Source of the DNA: CAADGL01 sp964643885
GTDB lineage: Bacteria; Planctomycetota; Phycisphaerae; UBA1845; Fen-1342
Reading direction: 5' to 3'
Assembly (NCBI GenBank): GCA_964643885.1
Contig: CAZXUI010000010.1
Span: forward strand, 18,456-82,455
Length of the DNA stretch: 64,000 bases
The notes beneath the pieces are model-generated. The model worked only from the letters and a program-made list of their open reading frames with translations, did no database searches and had not been told where the DNA came from. Each line of letters opens with the position of its first letter. Positions within the stretch are counted from its first letter, which is position 1. A program made the position numbers and the translations under genes. Below are positions 35,911 to 43,999 of this stretch, in pieces.

Positions 35911-36855
35911 TCACTTGATGAACAGGCTGCTCACCGACTCGTTGCGGTGAATCCGCCGGATCGCCTCACCCATCAGCTCGCTGACCGTCAGCACGGTCAG
36001 GTTCGGCAGCCGCCGGCGGGCCTCGTCGCTGAGCGGAATCGTGTCGCAGATGGCCAGGTGGTCGATCTGCGCCTCGGCCAGCCGCTCGACGGCCGGGCCG
36101 CAGAGCACGCCGTGCGTGGCCGTGACGATGACGCGCTTGGCGCCGCGCTCGCGCACCAGGCGGCAGGCCTGAACGACGGTGCCGGCGGTGGCGATGATGT
36201 CGTCGACCATCAGGACCGTCCGCCCCTTGACGTCGCCGATGATGTTGTAGCTGAGTGCCTCGGAGCCGCTCAGCCGGCGCTTGTCGATGATCGCCAGCTC
36301 GCCGCCGAGCCGCTCGGCATAGACACGGGCGCGCTTGGCGTTGCCGATATCGGGGCTGACGAGCGTGACCGGGCCGACGGCGAGCGACTCGAAGAAGGCG
36401 GTGATGACCGGCTCGGCGGAGAGATTGTCCACCGGAATGTCGAAGAAACCCTGAATCTGGGCGGCGTGCAGGTCGAGCGTGAGCACGCGGCTGGCGCCCG
36501 CGACGGTCATCAGATTCGCGACCAGCTTGGCGGTGATGGGCACGCGGCCCTCGTCCTTGCGATCCTGGCGGGCGTAGCCGAAATAGGGCATCACCACGGT
36601 GATGCGCTTGGCGCTGGCCCGCTTGAGGCAGTCGATGTAGATCAGCAGCTCCATCAGGTTCTCGTTGCCGGGGTGACACGTGCTCTGCACGACGAACGTG
36701 TCGCGGCCGCGGACATCCTCATAGAGCTTCAGCGAAATCTCGCCGTCGGGGAAATTCTCGAGCTGAACGCCGCCCAGCTCGATGCCGAGGTAATTGACGA
36801 TCCGCTCCGCCAGGCGCGGGTTGCTGCGGCCGGAGAAGACGCGCAGGTCTTTCAT
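35911..36855 (-). CDS. prs: Ribose-phosphate pyrophosphokinase
   Basis: 314 residues; the ATG at 36855 overlaps the glmU stop (ATGA) and is preceded by GGAGGTGG. Motifs are MKDLRVFSGRSNPRLAERI, STCHPGNENLMELLIYID, MPYFGYARQDRK (ATP loop) and VDDIIATAGTVVQA (PRPP loop). It makes PRPP from ribose 5-phosphate and ATP for nucleotide, His and Trp synthesis. Length and motifs are those of class I enzymes. Confidence 0.97.
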   Translation of the reverse strand: MKDLRVFSGRSNPRLAERIVNYLGIELGGVQLENFPDGEISLKLYEDVRGRDTFVVQSTCHPGNENLMELLIYIDCLKRASAKRITVVMPYFGYARQDRKDEGRVPITAKLVANLMTVAGASRVLTLDLHAAQIQGFFDIPVDNLSAEPVITAFFESLAVGPVTLVSPDIGNAKRARVYAERLGGELAIIDKRRLSGSEALSYNIIGDVKGRTVLMVDDIIATAGTVVQACRLVRERGAKRVIVTATHGVLCGPAVERLAEAQIDHLAICDTIPLSDEARRRLPNLTVLTVSELMGEAIRRIHRNESVSSLFIK

Positions 36856-37814
36856 TGGCCACCTCCACGGGACCCGGTGAACGAGCCGCCGTCCGGAATG
36901 ATCATCCCCTCGGGAACGTTGGCGAAGGGCCCGATGACGCAGCCGCAACCGACGCGCGCGGCGCCGGCGACGCGCACGAAGGGGTGCACGACGGTGTCCT
37001 GGCCGATGCGGGCGCGGGCGTCGATCCAGGTCGTGGCGGGGTCGATCAGCGTGACGCCGGCGTCCATGAGGGCGGTGTTGATGCGGTCGCGCATGACGGC
37101 GCTGACGAGGGCCAGGTCGCGGCGCGAGTTGATGCTGAAGACGTCCTCGGGCGGGACGGCGGTCAGCGCCAGCACCTTGCGGCCGTCGCGGATCAGAACC
37201 TCGAGCGTGTCGGTCAGGTAATACTCGCCCTTGGCGTTGTCGGGGCGGATGCGATCCAGCGCGGCGAAGAGGTCGGCCACGCGGAAGCAGTAGTAGCTGG
37301 GGTTGACCTCGGCGATCTGCCGCTGGTCGGGCGAGCAGTCGCGCTCCTCGACGATCCGGGCGAGATTGCCGGTCGCATCACGCAGGATGCGGCCGTAGCC
37401 GGTCGGGTCCGGCAGGATGGCGGTTGCCAGCGTGGCGGCCGCGTGCTCCTCGAGATGCCGGCCGAGGACCTGCCTGAGGGTTTCGGCGCGGATGAGCGGC
37501 CCGTCGCCGCAGAGGACGAGAGCGTGCTCGAAGCGGCCGGCGACCTGCTCGCGGGCCATCATGACGGCGTGGCCGGTGCCCTTCTGGTCGCTCTGCTCGA
37601 CCCAGCAGATGCCGTCATCGCCGCGAAAGGCGTCCTGCACCTGCTGCTTCTCGTATCCGACGACGACGAAGCACTGGTCGACGCTGGCGGCGCGGCAGGC
37701 ATCGAGCACGTAGGCCAGCATCGGCCGGCCGCAGACTTCGTGCAGGACCTTGGGCCGCTGCGTCTTGAGACGGGTGCCCTGCCCGGCCGCCAGGATGATC
37801 GCACAAGGCTTCAA
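36852..37814 (-). CDS. glmU: UDP-GlcNAc pyrophosphorylase, short GlmU lacking the acetyltransferase part
   Basis: 320 residues from a TTG with GAGGAACG upstream. The uridylyltransferase domain is complete: ILAAGQGTRLKTQRPKVLHE, EQSDQKGTGHAVM, LVLCGDGPLI, GYGRILRD, EVNPSYYCF and KGEYYLTDTLE. The C-terminus has only about three left-handed beta-helix coils (ARIGQDTVVHPFVRVAGAAR) and stops where the usual ~450-residue enzyme continues into the glucosamine-1-phosphate acetyltransferase. So it can activate GlcNAc-1-P but should not acetylate GlcN-1-P. Its position before prs is the classic gcaD-prs order. Confidence 0.88.
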   Translation of the reverse strand: MKPCAIILAAGQGTRLKTQRPKVLHEVCGRPMLAYVLDACRAASVDQCFVVVGYEKQQVQDAFRGDDGICWVEQSDQKGTGHAVMMAREQVAGRFEHALVLCGDGPLIRAETLRQVLGRHLEEHAAATLATAILPDPTGYGRILRDATGNLARIVEERDCSPDQRQIAEVNPSYYCFRVADLFAALDRIRPDNAKGEYYLTDTLEVLIRDGRKVLALTAVPPEDVFSINSRRDLALVSAVMRDRINTALMDAGVTLIDPATTWIDARARIGQDTVVHPFVRVAGAARVGCGCVIGPFANVPEGMIIPDGGSFTGSRGGGQ

Positions 37815-37941
37815 GCGCTACGTTCCTCGGTTCGCCCGGAAGCAGTGTTTCGGCGGCGGCCGCGCCGGCCGGCGGGCCGGGTCGACCGGGCCCGGGCGAG
37901 CCGGGGCCGGCCGCGCACGTTCGGGTCTGGTCGCTGAGAAG

Positions 37942-38012
37942 CTACCCGGCCAGGACTCGAACCTGGACAGTCAGGACCAAAACCTGAAGTGCTACCATTA
38001 CACCACCGGGTA
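37942..38012 (-). tRNA. tRNA-Gln (anticodon TTG)
   Basis: A full cloverleaf folds from the minus strand: acceptor TACCCGG with CCGGGTA plus discriminator G, D arm GTGT-AATGGTA-GCAC, anticodon arm TCAGG-TTTTGGT-CCTGA giving TTG, variable CTGT, T arm CCAGG-TTCGAGT-CCTGG. It is 71 nt with no encoded CCA. The U1-A72 pair is typical of bacterial tRNA-Gln. It lies upstream of glmU on the same strand. Confidence 0.95.
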
Positions 38013-38644
38013 ATCGGGTTGCGCAGTGGCGCGCATTATCGCCCGCTTCGCCACGGATTTCGTGCAAAGAGGTCGCGGTCGCGGACCCGCTCGGAGGCCT
38101 GAGCACCCTGCCGCGAAGCCAGGATGCCCATTGTGGACCCGCGTCCACGCGCCCCGTGCGAGCGGGCAACTGCCGGCCGTGGCGAAGGCCGGACCCAGGA
38201 GATTACGCGGGCGGTGGGGCCGTGTCAACCGTTCGCGGGGCGGGCTTTCTCGTGCGGGGCGGGCGTTCGCGCGCGGAGCAAGCTCTCTCGGGAAGTGTGG
38301 CACCGACGGGTGGCATGCTCTCGCCGCAGGCGTGAGCATGCTGAGAAACCCGCCCCGCGGTGGGCGGGAGGCTGGGCGAGTTCCGGGGGCCCTTCGTGGC
38401 GGGGTGCGATCATCACCCGCGTCGACGAGTCCTGCCGCACGCTTTCAGCGTGCGATGCGTTATGGCGCACGTGACCCAGGGCGGCGCTCGCTGCGCTCGG
38501 TGCGGGCCTCCCGAGCATCGTCGCTGCCGGGGGGCACGGCAAAGCGCGATCATAAGCTCGACAAAGAACATTCGGCCCGTCGCCCCTTTGAACCGCCGGC
38601 CGACTGTCGGCGTGTGGCGAGCCGCACCCTCCGCGCCCAAGCCT
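38013..38644. other. Intergenic region with hairpin modules
   Basis: 632 bp between tRNA-Gln and the MauE-like gene. It contains a 29-nt stem-loop (38313-38341) and a second stem, GCACGCT-TTC-AGCGTGC, near 38440. Open frames across it lack ribosome sites and recognisable protein motifs. I call no gene here. Confidence 0.55.
38313..38341. repeat. 29-nt hairpin module (GCATGC type)
   Basis: GCATGCTC and GAGCATGC enclose CGCC-GCA-GGCG, giving a long stem with one internal mismatch. Related copies lie at 49570-49598 and 49707-49735 in inverse orientation. Against those, one T-A pair of the outer stem is replaced here by C-G. Confidence 0.75.
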
Positions 38645-39130
38645 TCATCTTTGCCCATCAGGTTTCGGCGACACAGGCCAGCAGAATAAACCCGCACAAG
38701 CGCAGCCCATCATTGCTAGGGAGACGCCCAAAAGAGTCACATGCACCGGCCAACCATCGAACGTGAGTCGCGATCCCAGGCACCCGCAGGGCACGACTGT
38801 GCCGCTGATCAATGCCAAGCCATGCAGCGTCGCAAAACTCCCCGCAAGAAAGAATGTCAGCAAGAATGCGGCTGGTACGACCACTCGACCGGCTAGGCAA
38901 ATGGCCATCAGCAATTCCATGCCTGGGATCCCGTACTGAAGCGGCGCAATCAGCGACTCCGGCAGCAGCCCCAGGGACTCCAGCAGCTTGCCGAACTCAG
39001 CCGGCGCTAGCAGTTTTCCCCCCGCCGACAATGCAAGTACGGCAGCGATGAGCCAACGACAGATCGCACCCAGCCATCTCCCGTGGCGGCGCGTCGCCTG
39101 TGTTACCTGACTGCCAACCACCGCTTCCAT
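38645..39130 (-). CDS. MauE/DoxX-like membrane protein
   Basis: 161 residues from the ATG at 39130 (a GTG two codons earlier is possible); it overlaps the upstream gene by 28 bp. Four membrane helices are visible (~22-40, ~58-75, ~82-100, ~122-145). The conserved 'LLSAGGKLLAP' region, a GMELLMAICL helix and the VPCGCLGS motif are those of MauE-type redox-associated membrane proteins, which support disulfide formation in methylamine dehydrogenase maturation. The CxC motif and a small 12-Cys exported protein two genes upstream suggest a thiol-related task; this is inferred. Confidence 0.7.
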   Translation of the reverse strand: MEAVVGSQVTQATRRHGRWLGAICRWLIAAVLALSAGGKLLAPAEFGKLLESLGLLPESLIAPLQYGIPGMELLMAICLAGRVVVPAAFLLTFFLAGSFATLHGLALISGTVVPCGCLGSRLTFDGWPVHVTLLGVSLAMMGCACAGLFCWPVSPKPDGQR

Positions 39131-40230
39131 AGCCACAACCCCAAAACGGTGAGCGTTGCCACCGCTGAACCGCCGAGCATCCAGCCCAGCCAGTCTTTAC
39201 GTCGTGCAATCTTTTCCAGACTCGCTTGTTGGTCGTGACGCGCTTGCGCGAGCATTCGCCGCTCCGCCTCAAGCTGTTCACGAGTGATCCGCCGGTCGCG
39301 CAAGACGCGTCCCGCCCCGTCGACACGCCGGTCGATTCCGCGATTGACGTCTGTAATGTCAACTTTCGTCTTTGGAACTGCGATGACCAGTTCTTCGCGC
39401 CGCATCTCCGGTCTGGATTCGTACTTGTCGGCGCGGAAGTGGCAGACCATCCAGTTGTTGGACTTGAGGGCCGTGTTCTTTACGGCCAGGACCGCTTCCG
39501 AGATTCCCCACGTGTCGCCCACAGGTCGCGTCTCGACTGCTCGCATCTCCCACAATATCTTGCCCCCGCCGCCCGGAACGTCCACTTCAGCCTGCAATCT
39601 GCGCGGCAGCAACCCGTGCACCCGATCGAGTTCCGCGGTCACCCGCCAATCCGCGCTCGGCGCTTCTGCAAACTGTGGCACACCGTCGCCAGTGAGCACA
39701 ACAGTCTCCGCGGACTGCGATGTTACTCGCATATGGCCGCCACGCACTAGTTCGAAGAGATCCTGCTGAATGTCGAACACCTGATACAGTTCGACCGGCG
39801 TTACGAACGGGATCGGCCCGCCCACGGCGAATCGTGCTTTGTCAATCGTGACATCCCAGTAGCCATCCTCTCGGACCGCAACGGTTGTGGACTCGCCTTC
39901 AAACCAGCTTCTGTGTTGTTCACGCTCAGGGAAGCCTGCCCCGGTTGCTCGAAACCTCATGTGCGGGCGCAAGATCCACATCTCGTAGTGGGTTCGCTGC
40001 ACCTGGTCCGCGCGAATCGCGCGCCAATTCTCCCGCTCGAAGGGGTCCTTAAGCAAATCGCAGTGATAGAGCGTCCAGTCAAACTCGACATAGACACTCC
40101 TGAGCGCTGCCTCCCGCGCCAGGAACTGCTCAATCACTTCTTCGCCGCGGACAGCCGCTGTCGTGGTAAACACGACGACGAGCAGTGTTCGAAGCGGCAC
40201 AAACGGCTTCCGCAGCACGAGGTCCAGCAT
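39103..40230 (-). CDS. Secreted protein with C-terminal membrane anchor, unknown function
   Basis: 375 residues from the ATG at 40230, which gives a signal peptide (RTLLVVVFTTTAAVRG). The mature part begins EEVIEQFLAREAALRSVYVEF, a helical start like that of LolA/LolB-fold domains, followed by alternating strands (WILRPHMRFR, YWDVTIDKARF). From ~300 a helical, charged segment precedes a single C-terminal membrane helix (GWMLGGSAVATLTVLGLWLW) with a basic end. I do not recognise the family. It overlaps the MauE-like gene and follows the Cys-rich gene, so they are probably co-expressed. Base composition is less GC-rich than in the flanking housekeeping genes. Confidence 0.65.
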   Translation of the reverse strand: MLDLVLRKPFVPLRTLLVVVFTTTAAVRGEEVIEQFLAREAALRSVYVEFDWTLYHCDLLKDPFERENWRAIRADQVQRTHYEMWILRPHMRFRATGAGFPEREQHRSWFEGESTTVAVREDGYWDVTIDKARFAVGGPIPFVTPVELYQVFDIQQDLFELVRGGHMRVTSQSAETVVLTGDGVPQFAEAPSADWRVTAELDRVHGLLPRRLQAEVDVPGGGGKILWEMRAVETRPVGDTWGISEAVLAVKNTALKSNNWMVCHFRADKYESRPEMRREELVIAVPKTKVDITDVNRGIDRRVDGAGRVLRDRRITREQLEAERRMLAQARHDQQASLEKIARRKDWLGWMLGGSAVATLTVLGLWLWKRWLAVR

Positions 40231-40362
40231 GTTGCTACAACCTACTGCATCGGGCAGTGTCGGATCCGCGGGTTTCATGTCGAAGCACCATCGCATCGAA
40301 ACCACTCACGCTCCGCGGAAACCGTTTCTTGATGCGTCGGAATTCACGGATAGGAGTCGTCA

Positions 40363-40713
40363 TTATGGCGGTGGTGGCGGCGGCAACGTGCACTTCGCTT
40401 GGTAGCAGTTCGTCTGTCCGTCGTTGAAGCCAGTACAGTAGTTGTTGATGCAAGTTCCCGAGTACTGGTTTCCACAATTGACATCTCCCGTAGAGTCACA
40501 CGTTTCGTGCAGCATGACCACACAGAAGGGCATCTTGAGATTGCTATTGCACCACGTGCAAGCACCATCTCCCAGACATAACTGGCTTACTTCCGAACAC
40601 TGCTTTCCGCCTACACACAGCGCGTTCCCGATCACTGCGCCATAGGCCCAGTTCGCGAGCGCACTAGCGCCGGCGATCACGGCGACAACCAGCAACGCTT
40701 GGAGTCGCAACAT
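40363..40713 (-). CDS. Small exported cysteine-rich protein, unknown
   Basis: 116 residues; the ATG at 40713 has AAAGGAG about 8 bp upstream. A signal peptide occupies ~1-27. The mature part has 12 cysteines, several in CTWC, CNSN and NCGNQ-type spacing, and ends in a run of six prolines. An even number of Cys and export suggest disulfide cross-linking or metal binding. No known family is evident. It is encoded just after a prepilin-like protein and before a MauE-like redox membrane protein. Its DNA is visibly less GC-rich than the surroundings, so recent acquisition is possible. Confidence 0.7.
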   Translation of the reverse strand: MLRLQALLVVAVIAGASALANWAYGAVIGNALCVGGKQCSEVSQLCLGDGACTWCNSNLKMPFCVVMLHETCDSTGDVNCGNQYSGTCINNYCTGFNDGQTNCYQAKCTLPPPPPP

Positions 40714-40841
40714 CTCCAAACTCCTTTCATGACGAAACTACACGCACCCAGCAAAGCCTGACCGGGTCTTACGGACCCGTCGAGCCCACGAGAACACACC
40801 AGACCGGGGCGAACAATGGAGGGGCCCCGCGAGCACGTGCG

Positions 40842-41537
40842 TTACTCCCACCATCTCCGCCCCGAGTAATAGAGCAATCCTGCCTCCTGCGGATACCCGA
40901 TCCCCGCATGGGCGTCGGCGAAAAGGACACCATATTGTCCGTGGTGGGGTCCGAGAATGTCCAGAGACATCGGGTGCACGATCTCGATGTCGTCCCTCGC
41001 CCAGCCCGCCACATTTTCGTCAGAGAGATCGCCTATCCGCGGTTCGACGGCATGCGCGTACGGCCACGGTGGCTCAATCATGTCGGCCTGAACATCATGT
41101 GCTAGCACCAGCTTCGATGGTTCCTTCCAAAATCGCGGCCCCACGAGATACACAGGCCCGCCTGATTTCGCGTACGACGTATCAAGTCCGAGCGCCCTAG
41201 CATTTCCGACGAATGGCGTCCGCTGCGCCGGACAGCTCCAGATGGTGCCGGCCCCACCCGGCACGCCCGCCCACGTACCGGTCCGAATGTCCCAGCCGAT
41301 CTGAGGTTCGCGATCCCAGTAGTAGTCGAAATCGCGCACGCACGGGGCAACCGTGTCCTTGTGCTCGCCCAGAAAGGAGTAAATCAGGACGCCGACCTGG
41401 TGCAGGTTGCCCGCACACTTGGCTCCGACGCTGCGCTGGTGAGCCGATAGAAGCGAGGGCACGATCGAGGCGATCAGCAGCCCGATCACGGCCACAACGA
41501 CCAGCATCTCGATCAGCGTAGATGCGCGCCGCCGCAT
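40842..41537 (-). CDS. Prepilin-type (pseudopilin) protein with planctomycete C-terminal domain
   Basis: 231 residues from the ATG at 41537. The N-terminus is a class III signal, MRRRASTLIEMLVVVAVIGLL, with the conserved Glu five residues after the cleavage site and a hydrophobic helix. The following helix and 'AKCAGNLHQVGVLIYSF' resemble the many planctomycete type II pseudopilins. The C-terminal half ends with 'HHGQYGVLFADAHAGIG', the 'G.N.LFADGHV' motif common to these proteins. Their biological role is mostly unknown. It is divergent from the membrane protein gene and heads the four-gene minus-strand cluster. Confidence 0.8.
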   Translation of the reverse strand: MRRRASTLIEMLVVVAVIGLLIASIVPSLLSAHQRSVGAKCAGNLHQVGVLIYSFLGEHKDTVAPCVRDFDYYWDREPQIGWDIRTGTWAGVPGGAGTIWSCPAQRTPFVGNARALGLDTSYAKSGGPVYLVGPRFWKEPSKLVLAHDVQADMIEPPWPYAHAVEPRIGDLSDENVAGWARDDIEIVHPMSLDILGPHHGQYGVLFADAHAGIGYPQEAGLLYYSGRRWWE

Positions 41538-41829
41538 AATGCGACCCCACTGGCGCTCCCGAACATGAAGCGGTGCTGAAGTGTACCCCACCCCCCGGAG
41601 GATTCGTCAAGTGACTTTTTAGGACCATGCCGGAATTTCTGCCGCCGGGGCGCAGACTCGCCGAAAACGGGCCGTCGAACGCCGGTTTTACGCTGGAATC
41701 GAGGAAACCAGGATTTGAGGACTCCGGGTTCCGCTATTGAGGGACCGACGTTACAGGATGCGCCAGTGCGCGCCTGCCCCAGCGCGTGCATTCCGCGCCC
41801 GGCGGCGCTATAAACTCCGCCAGGACGCC

Positions 41830-43374
41830 ATGCAACAAACTCCCGCTCAGCCCGCGATCGATCTCGAGAAGCCCGTCCCGATTGGGGCCCCGGGCCCGCC
41901 AACCCTCGGCGCCAGCCTGGCCCTCCCGCTACTGGGCATCCTGCGGCCGCGGCTGGCGGCGGAGCGGCTGGCCCAGGCCGGCGACACGGCCTTTTGGCTT
42001 ACGGCCGCGGCGTGGGTGCTGATCGCCGCGTTGGCCGGGCCGGCCGCTCTGCACCTGCACGACGCGCTGGTGGCGGGCGTGCCCGGCCGCGACTCGCTGG
42101 CGCTCCAGCAGCAGTTCGTCAGTCAGTGGAGCTACACGCAGCCGGCGCCGGTCGCGGCCGATTCATCGCCGCAGACGGTGCTGCTGCGCGACGTACTGCT
42201 GTTCTTCATCCTGCTGGTTGCTGTGCCGCTGCTGATCGTGCTGCTGGCGTGGCTGTGGTGGCCCTTCGTGCACCGCACCGGCAACGCTTTCGCCTCGCTC
42301 GGCCGTGCGGCCCGCGGGGTGATCGCCACACTGGGTATGGTGCTGATGCTGCTGTTGCTGCTGGCGGCCGGGTACGGCGTGTATCACGGCGAGCGGCTGC
42401 CGGCGAGTCTCTATCGGCAGGTGATTGCGGAGATTCCGAACGAGCCGTTCATCTATATGATGCTGCCGGCCCTGCTGGTGTGGCTGATGATCGGCTGGCT
42501 GAACCGGGCGGTGGGCGGGGTGGCCGAGCGGATGCCGGCGCTCGAGCTTCCCCCGCGGTGCGAGGCGTGCGGCTTCGACGCGACGCACAGGCCGGAGAAC
42601 GACCGCTGCCCGGAGTGCGGCCGGGGGCTGGCGGAGTCGCTAACGCCCGGGCGGCTGCGGCCGGGGGCGAGTTGGCAGCGTCGCGAAACGCCCCTGTCGT
42701 TTCTGGACACCGCGTGGGCTGTATTGACTCGGCCGTCGAGATTTTATAGGCGGCTTTGTCTGCGGGGGCTGCCGGGGGGTGCGTCGGCCGGGCGGGGCGG
42801 GCAGAATGAGGGCAACGCGGGGCGGGCGGCGTATGCGGTGGCGCTGCGGTTCAGCCGCTGGCAGATGGCGGGGATCGCGATCGGCGCGGCGGTGTGGATG
42901 GTGTTGATGGCGGTCGGGGAGAGATTGCATTCCTGGCCGTCGCGGTATTCAGGCACGGACCTGTGGGACCTTCTGACGTCGGCGGAAGTCGTCGGGATCA
43001 CGAGCATCATGTGCCCGGTGCTCTCGCTGGTGGCGTGGGCGATCTACCGTGTCGTGGCGGCCGTTAGCTTCATGGTGTGCATGTGGCTGGGACCGCTGCC
43101 GGACGGGCGCTGGGCGGGGAGTGTGGTGGCGTATGAGTCGGCGTGGCTGTGGGCGGTGTGCCTGTATGTCGGGCTGTGGGGGCTGGCGATGATGTACATC
43201 GAAAGCGTCGTCAGCGCGGTGTTCGAGCGGCTGTTCGACGAGGGTCGATTCATGGCGACGTTCGGCGTGCCGCCGGTGGCGGTGGTGGTGTTCGGCGGGC
43301 TGGGTGTGGTGGTGTTGCTGTGGTTCGAGCGCTATCGGCGGGCGCTTCGGGCGGTTCGGTGGGCGGGTTTCTAG
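41830..43374 (+). CDS. Polytopic membrane protein with a zinc-ribbon-like motif, unknown
   Basis: 514 residues from the ATG at 41830. There are about eight membrane helices, including ~47-65, ~118-145, ~155-178, ~200-220, and four in the last 180 residues. Between the fourth and fifth helices is a cytoplasmic CxxC-x(n)-CxxC motif (CEACGFDATHRPENDRCPEC), a Cys4 zinc ribbon. A Yip1-like arrangement is possible but not certain. I do not assign a function. It is flanked by a divergent prepilin-like gene and the convergent tssE. Confidence 0.6.
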   Translation: MQQTPAQPAIDLEKPVPIGAPGPPTLGASLALPLLGILRPRLAAERLAQAGDTAFWLTAAAWVLIAALAGPAALHLHDALVAGVPGRDSLALQQQFVSQWSYTQPAPVAADSSPQTVLLRDVLLFFILLVAVPLLIVLLAWLWWPFVHRTGNAFASLGRAARGVIATLGMVLMLLLLLAAGYGVYHGERLPASLYRQVIAEIPNEPFIYMMLPALLVWLMIGWLNRAVGGVAERMPALELPPRCEACGFDATHRPENDRCPECGRGLAESLTPGRLRPGASWQRRETPLSFLDTAWAVLTRPSRFYRRLCLRGLPGGASAGRGGQNEGNAGRAAYAVALRFSRWQMAGIAIGAAVWMVLMAVGERLHSWPSRYSGTDLWDLLTSAEVVGITSIMCPVLSLVAWAIYRVVAAVSFMVCMWLGPLPDGRWAGSVVAYESAWLWAVCLYVGLWGLAMMYIESVVSAVFERLFDEGRFMATFGVPPVAVVVFGGLGVVVLLWFERYRRALRAVRWAGF

Positions 43375-43392
43375 GCGAGGCGCTGGCGGCGG

Positions 43393-43583
43393 GTGTATGT
43401 CATCTGGCGCTGGCGCGGGGAAGTCTGCCGCGCTGGCCCGCTGCTCACGGTCGCGGCTCGGATTGCTGGCGCGCGGCTCGGAACATGCGGGCGGGACGCC
43501 GGCGTGCCCCGAGCAGATTAGTGCGTCAAGGGACGCACTCGACGCCTCAATCCCTCAATCCCTCAATCCCTCAATCCCTCCCC
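43393..43583. repeat. Intergenic repeat element abutting the tssE stop
   Basis: Same module order as 30896-31058: CTGGCGCTGGCGCGG, GGTCGCGGCTCGGA, CGCGGCTCGGA, ATGCGGGCGGGAC, and a perfect GTGCGTC-AAGG-GACGCAC stem. It ends with four tandem copies of TCAATCCC (43547-43578), where the other copy has one. It lies between the convergent membrane protein and tssE genes. Confidence 0.8.
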
Positions 43584-43997
43584 TCACCGTATCCGTATCC
43601 GCCCGTCTTCGTCCGCGTAGGTCTCGAAGCGCATCTGCCGCTTGCCGTCCTCGTCGACGACCAGGCCGGAGATTTCGAAGCGCAGCTCCATGCCGTTCTC
43701 CTTGAGCGGCGCGTGGCGGACGCGGACGTTCTTGAGCCGCGGCTCGTTGCGCTCGATGGTCCGGCGGATGGCCGACTCGTAGAAGGAGATCGTGTGCGGC
43801 ATGGCGTTGCGGATGCCGGACAGGTGCGGCAGGCCGTAGGAGTCGTCCGTCAGGCAGTTGCCCTGGCAGGTGTTGAGCACGTTCTGGAGGTTGCCCAGGA
43901 TCGAGTTGAAGACCTCGCTGGTGGCCACGTGCAGGCTGCGCTGCCCGGGCGGGTCGGGCTCGCGGATGCGCTCCAGGAGGGTGCGCTGAATCGGCAT
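43584..43997 (-). CDS. tssE: TssE/gp25-like baseplate protein, orphan
   Basis: 137 residues from the ATG at 43997, two bases after the stop of the DUF4139 gene. It has the gp25 fold: LLERIREPDPP at the N-terminus, SEVFNSILGNLQNVLNTCQG, SYGLPHLSG, and the wedge motif AIRRTIERNEPRLKNVRVR. These match TssE, a type VI secretion baseplate wedge. No other tss gene is in the window. Neighbours are a DUF4139 protein and an unknown membrane-anchored protein. Either the system is split on the chromosome or this gp25 protein serves a different contractile or unrelated assembly. Confidence 0.8.
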   Translation of the reverse strand: MPIQRTLLERIREPDPPGQRSLHVATSEVFNSILGNLQNVLNTCQGNCLTDDSYGLPHLSGIRNAMPHTISFYESAIRRTIERNEPRLKNVRVRHAPLKENGMELRFEISGLVVDEDGKRQMRFETYADEDGRIRIR

Positions 43998-43999
43998 GG

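Noticed and set aside
38026..38766. 246-codon plus-strand open frame after tRNA-Gln
   Set aside because: It crosses hairpin repeats and overlaps the MauE-like gene antisense, with no ribosome site or motif.
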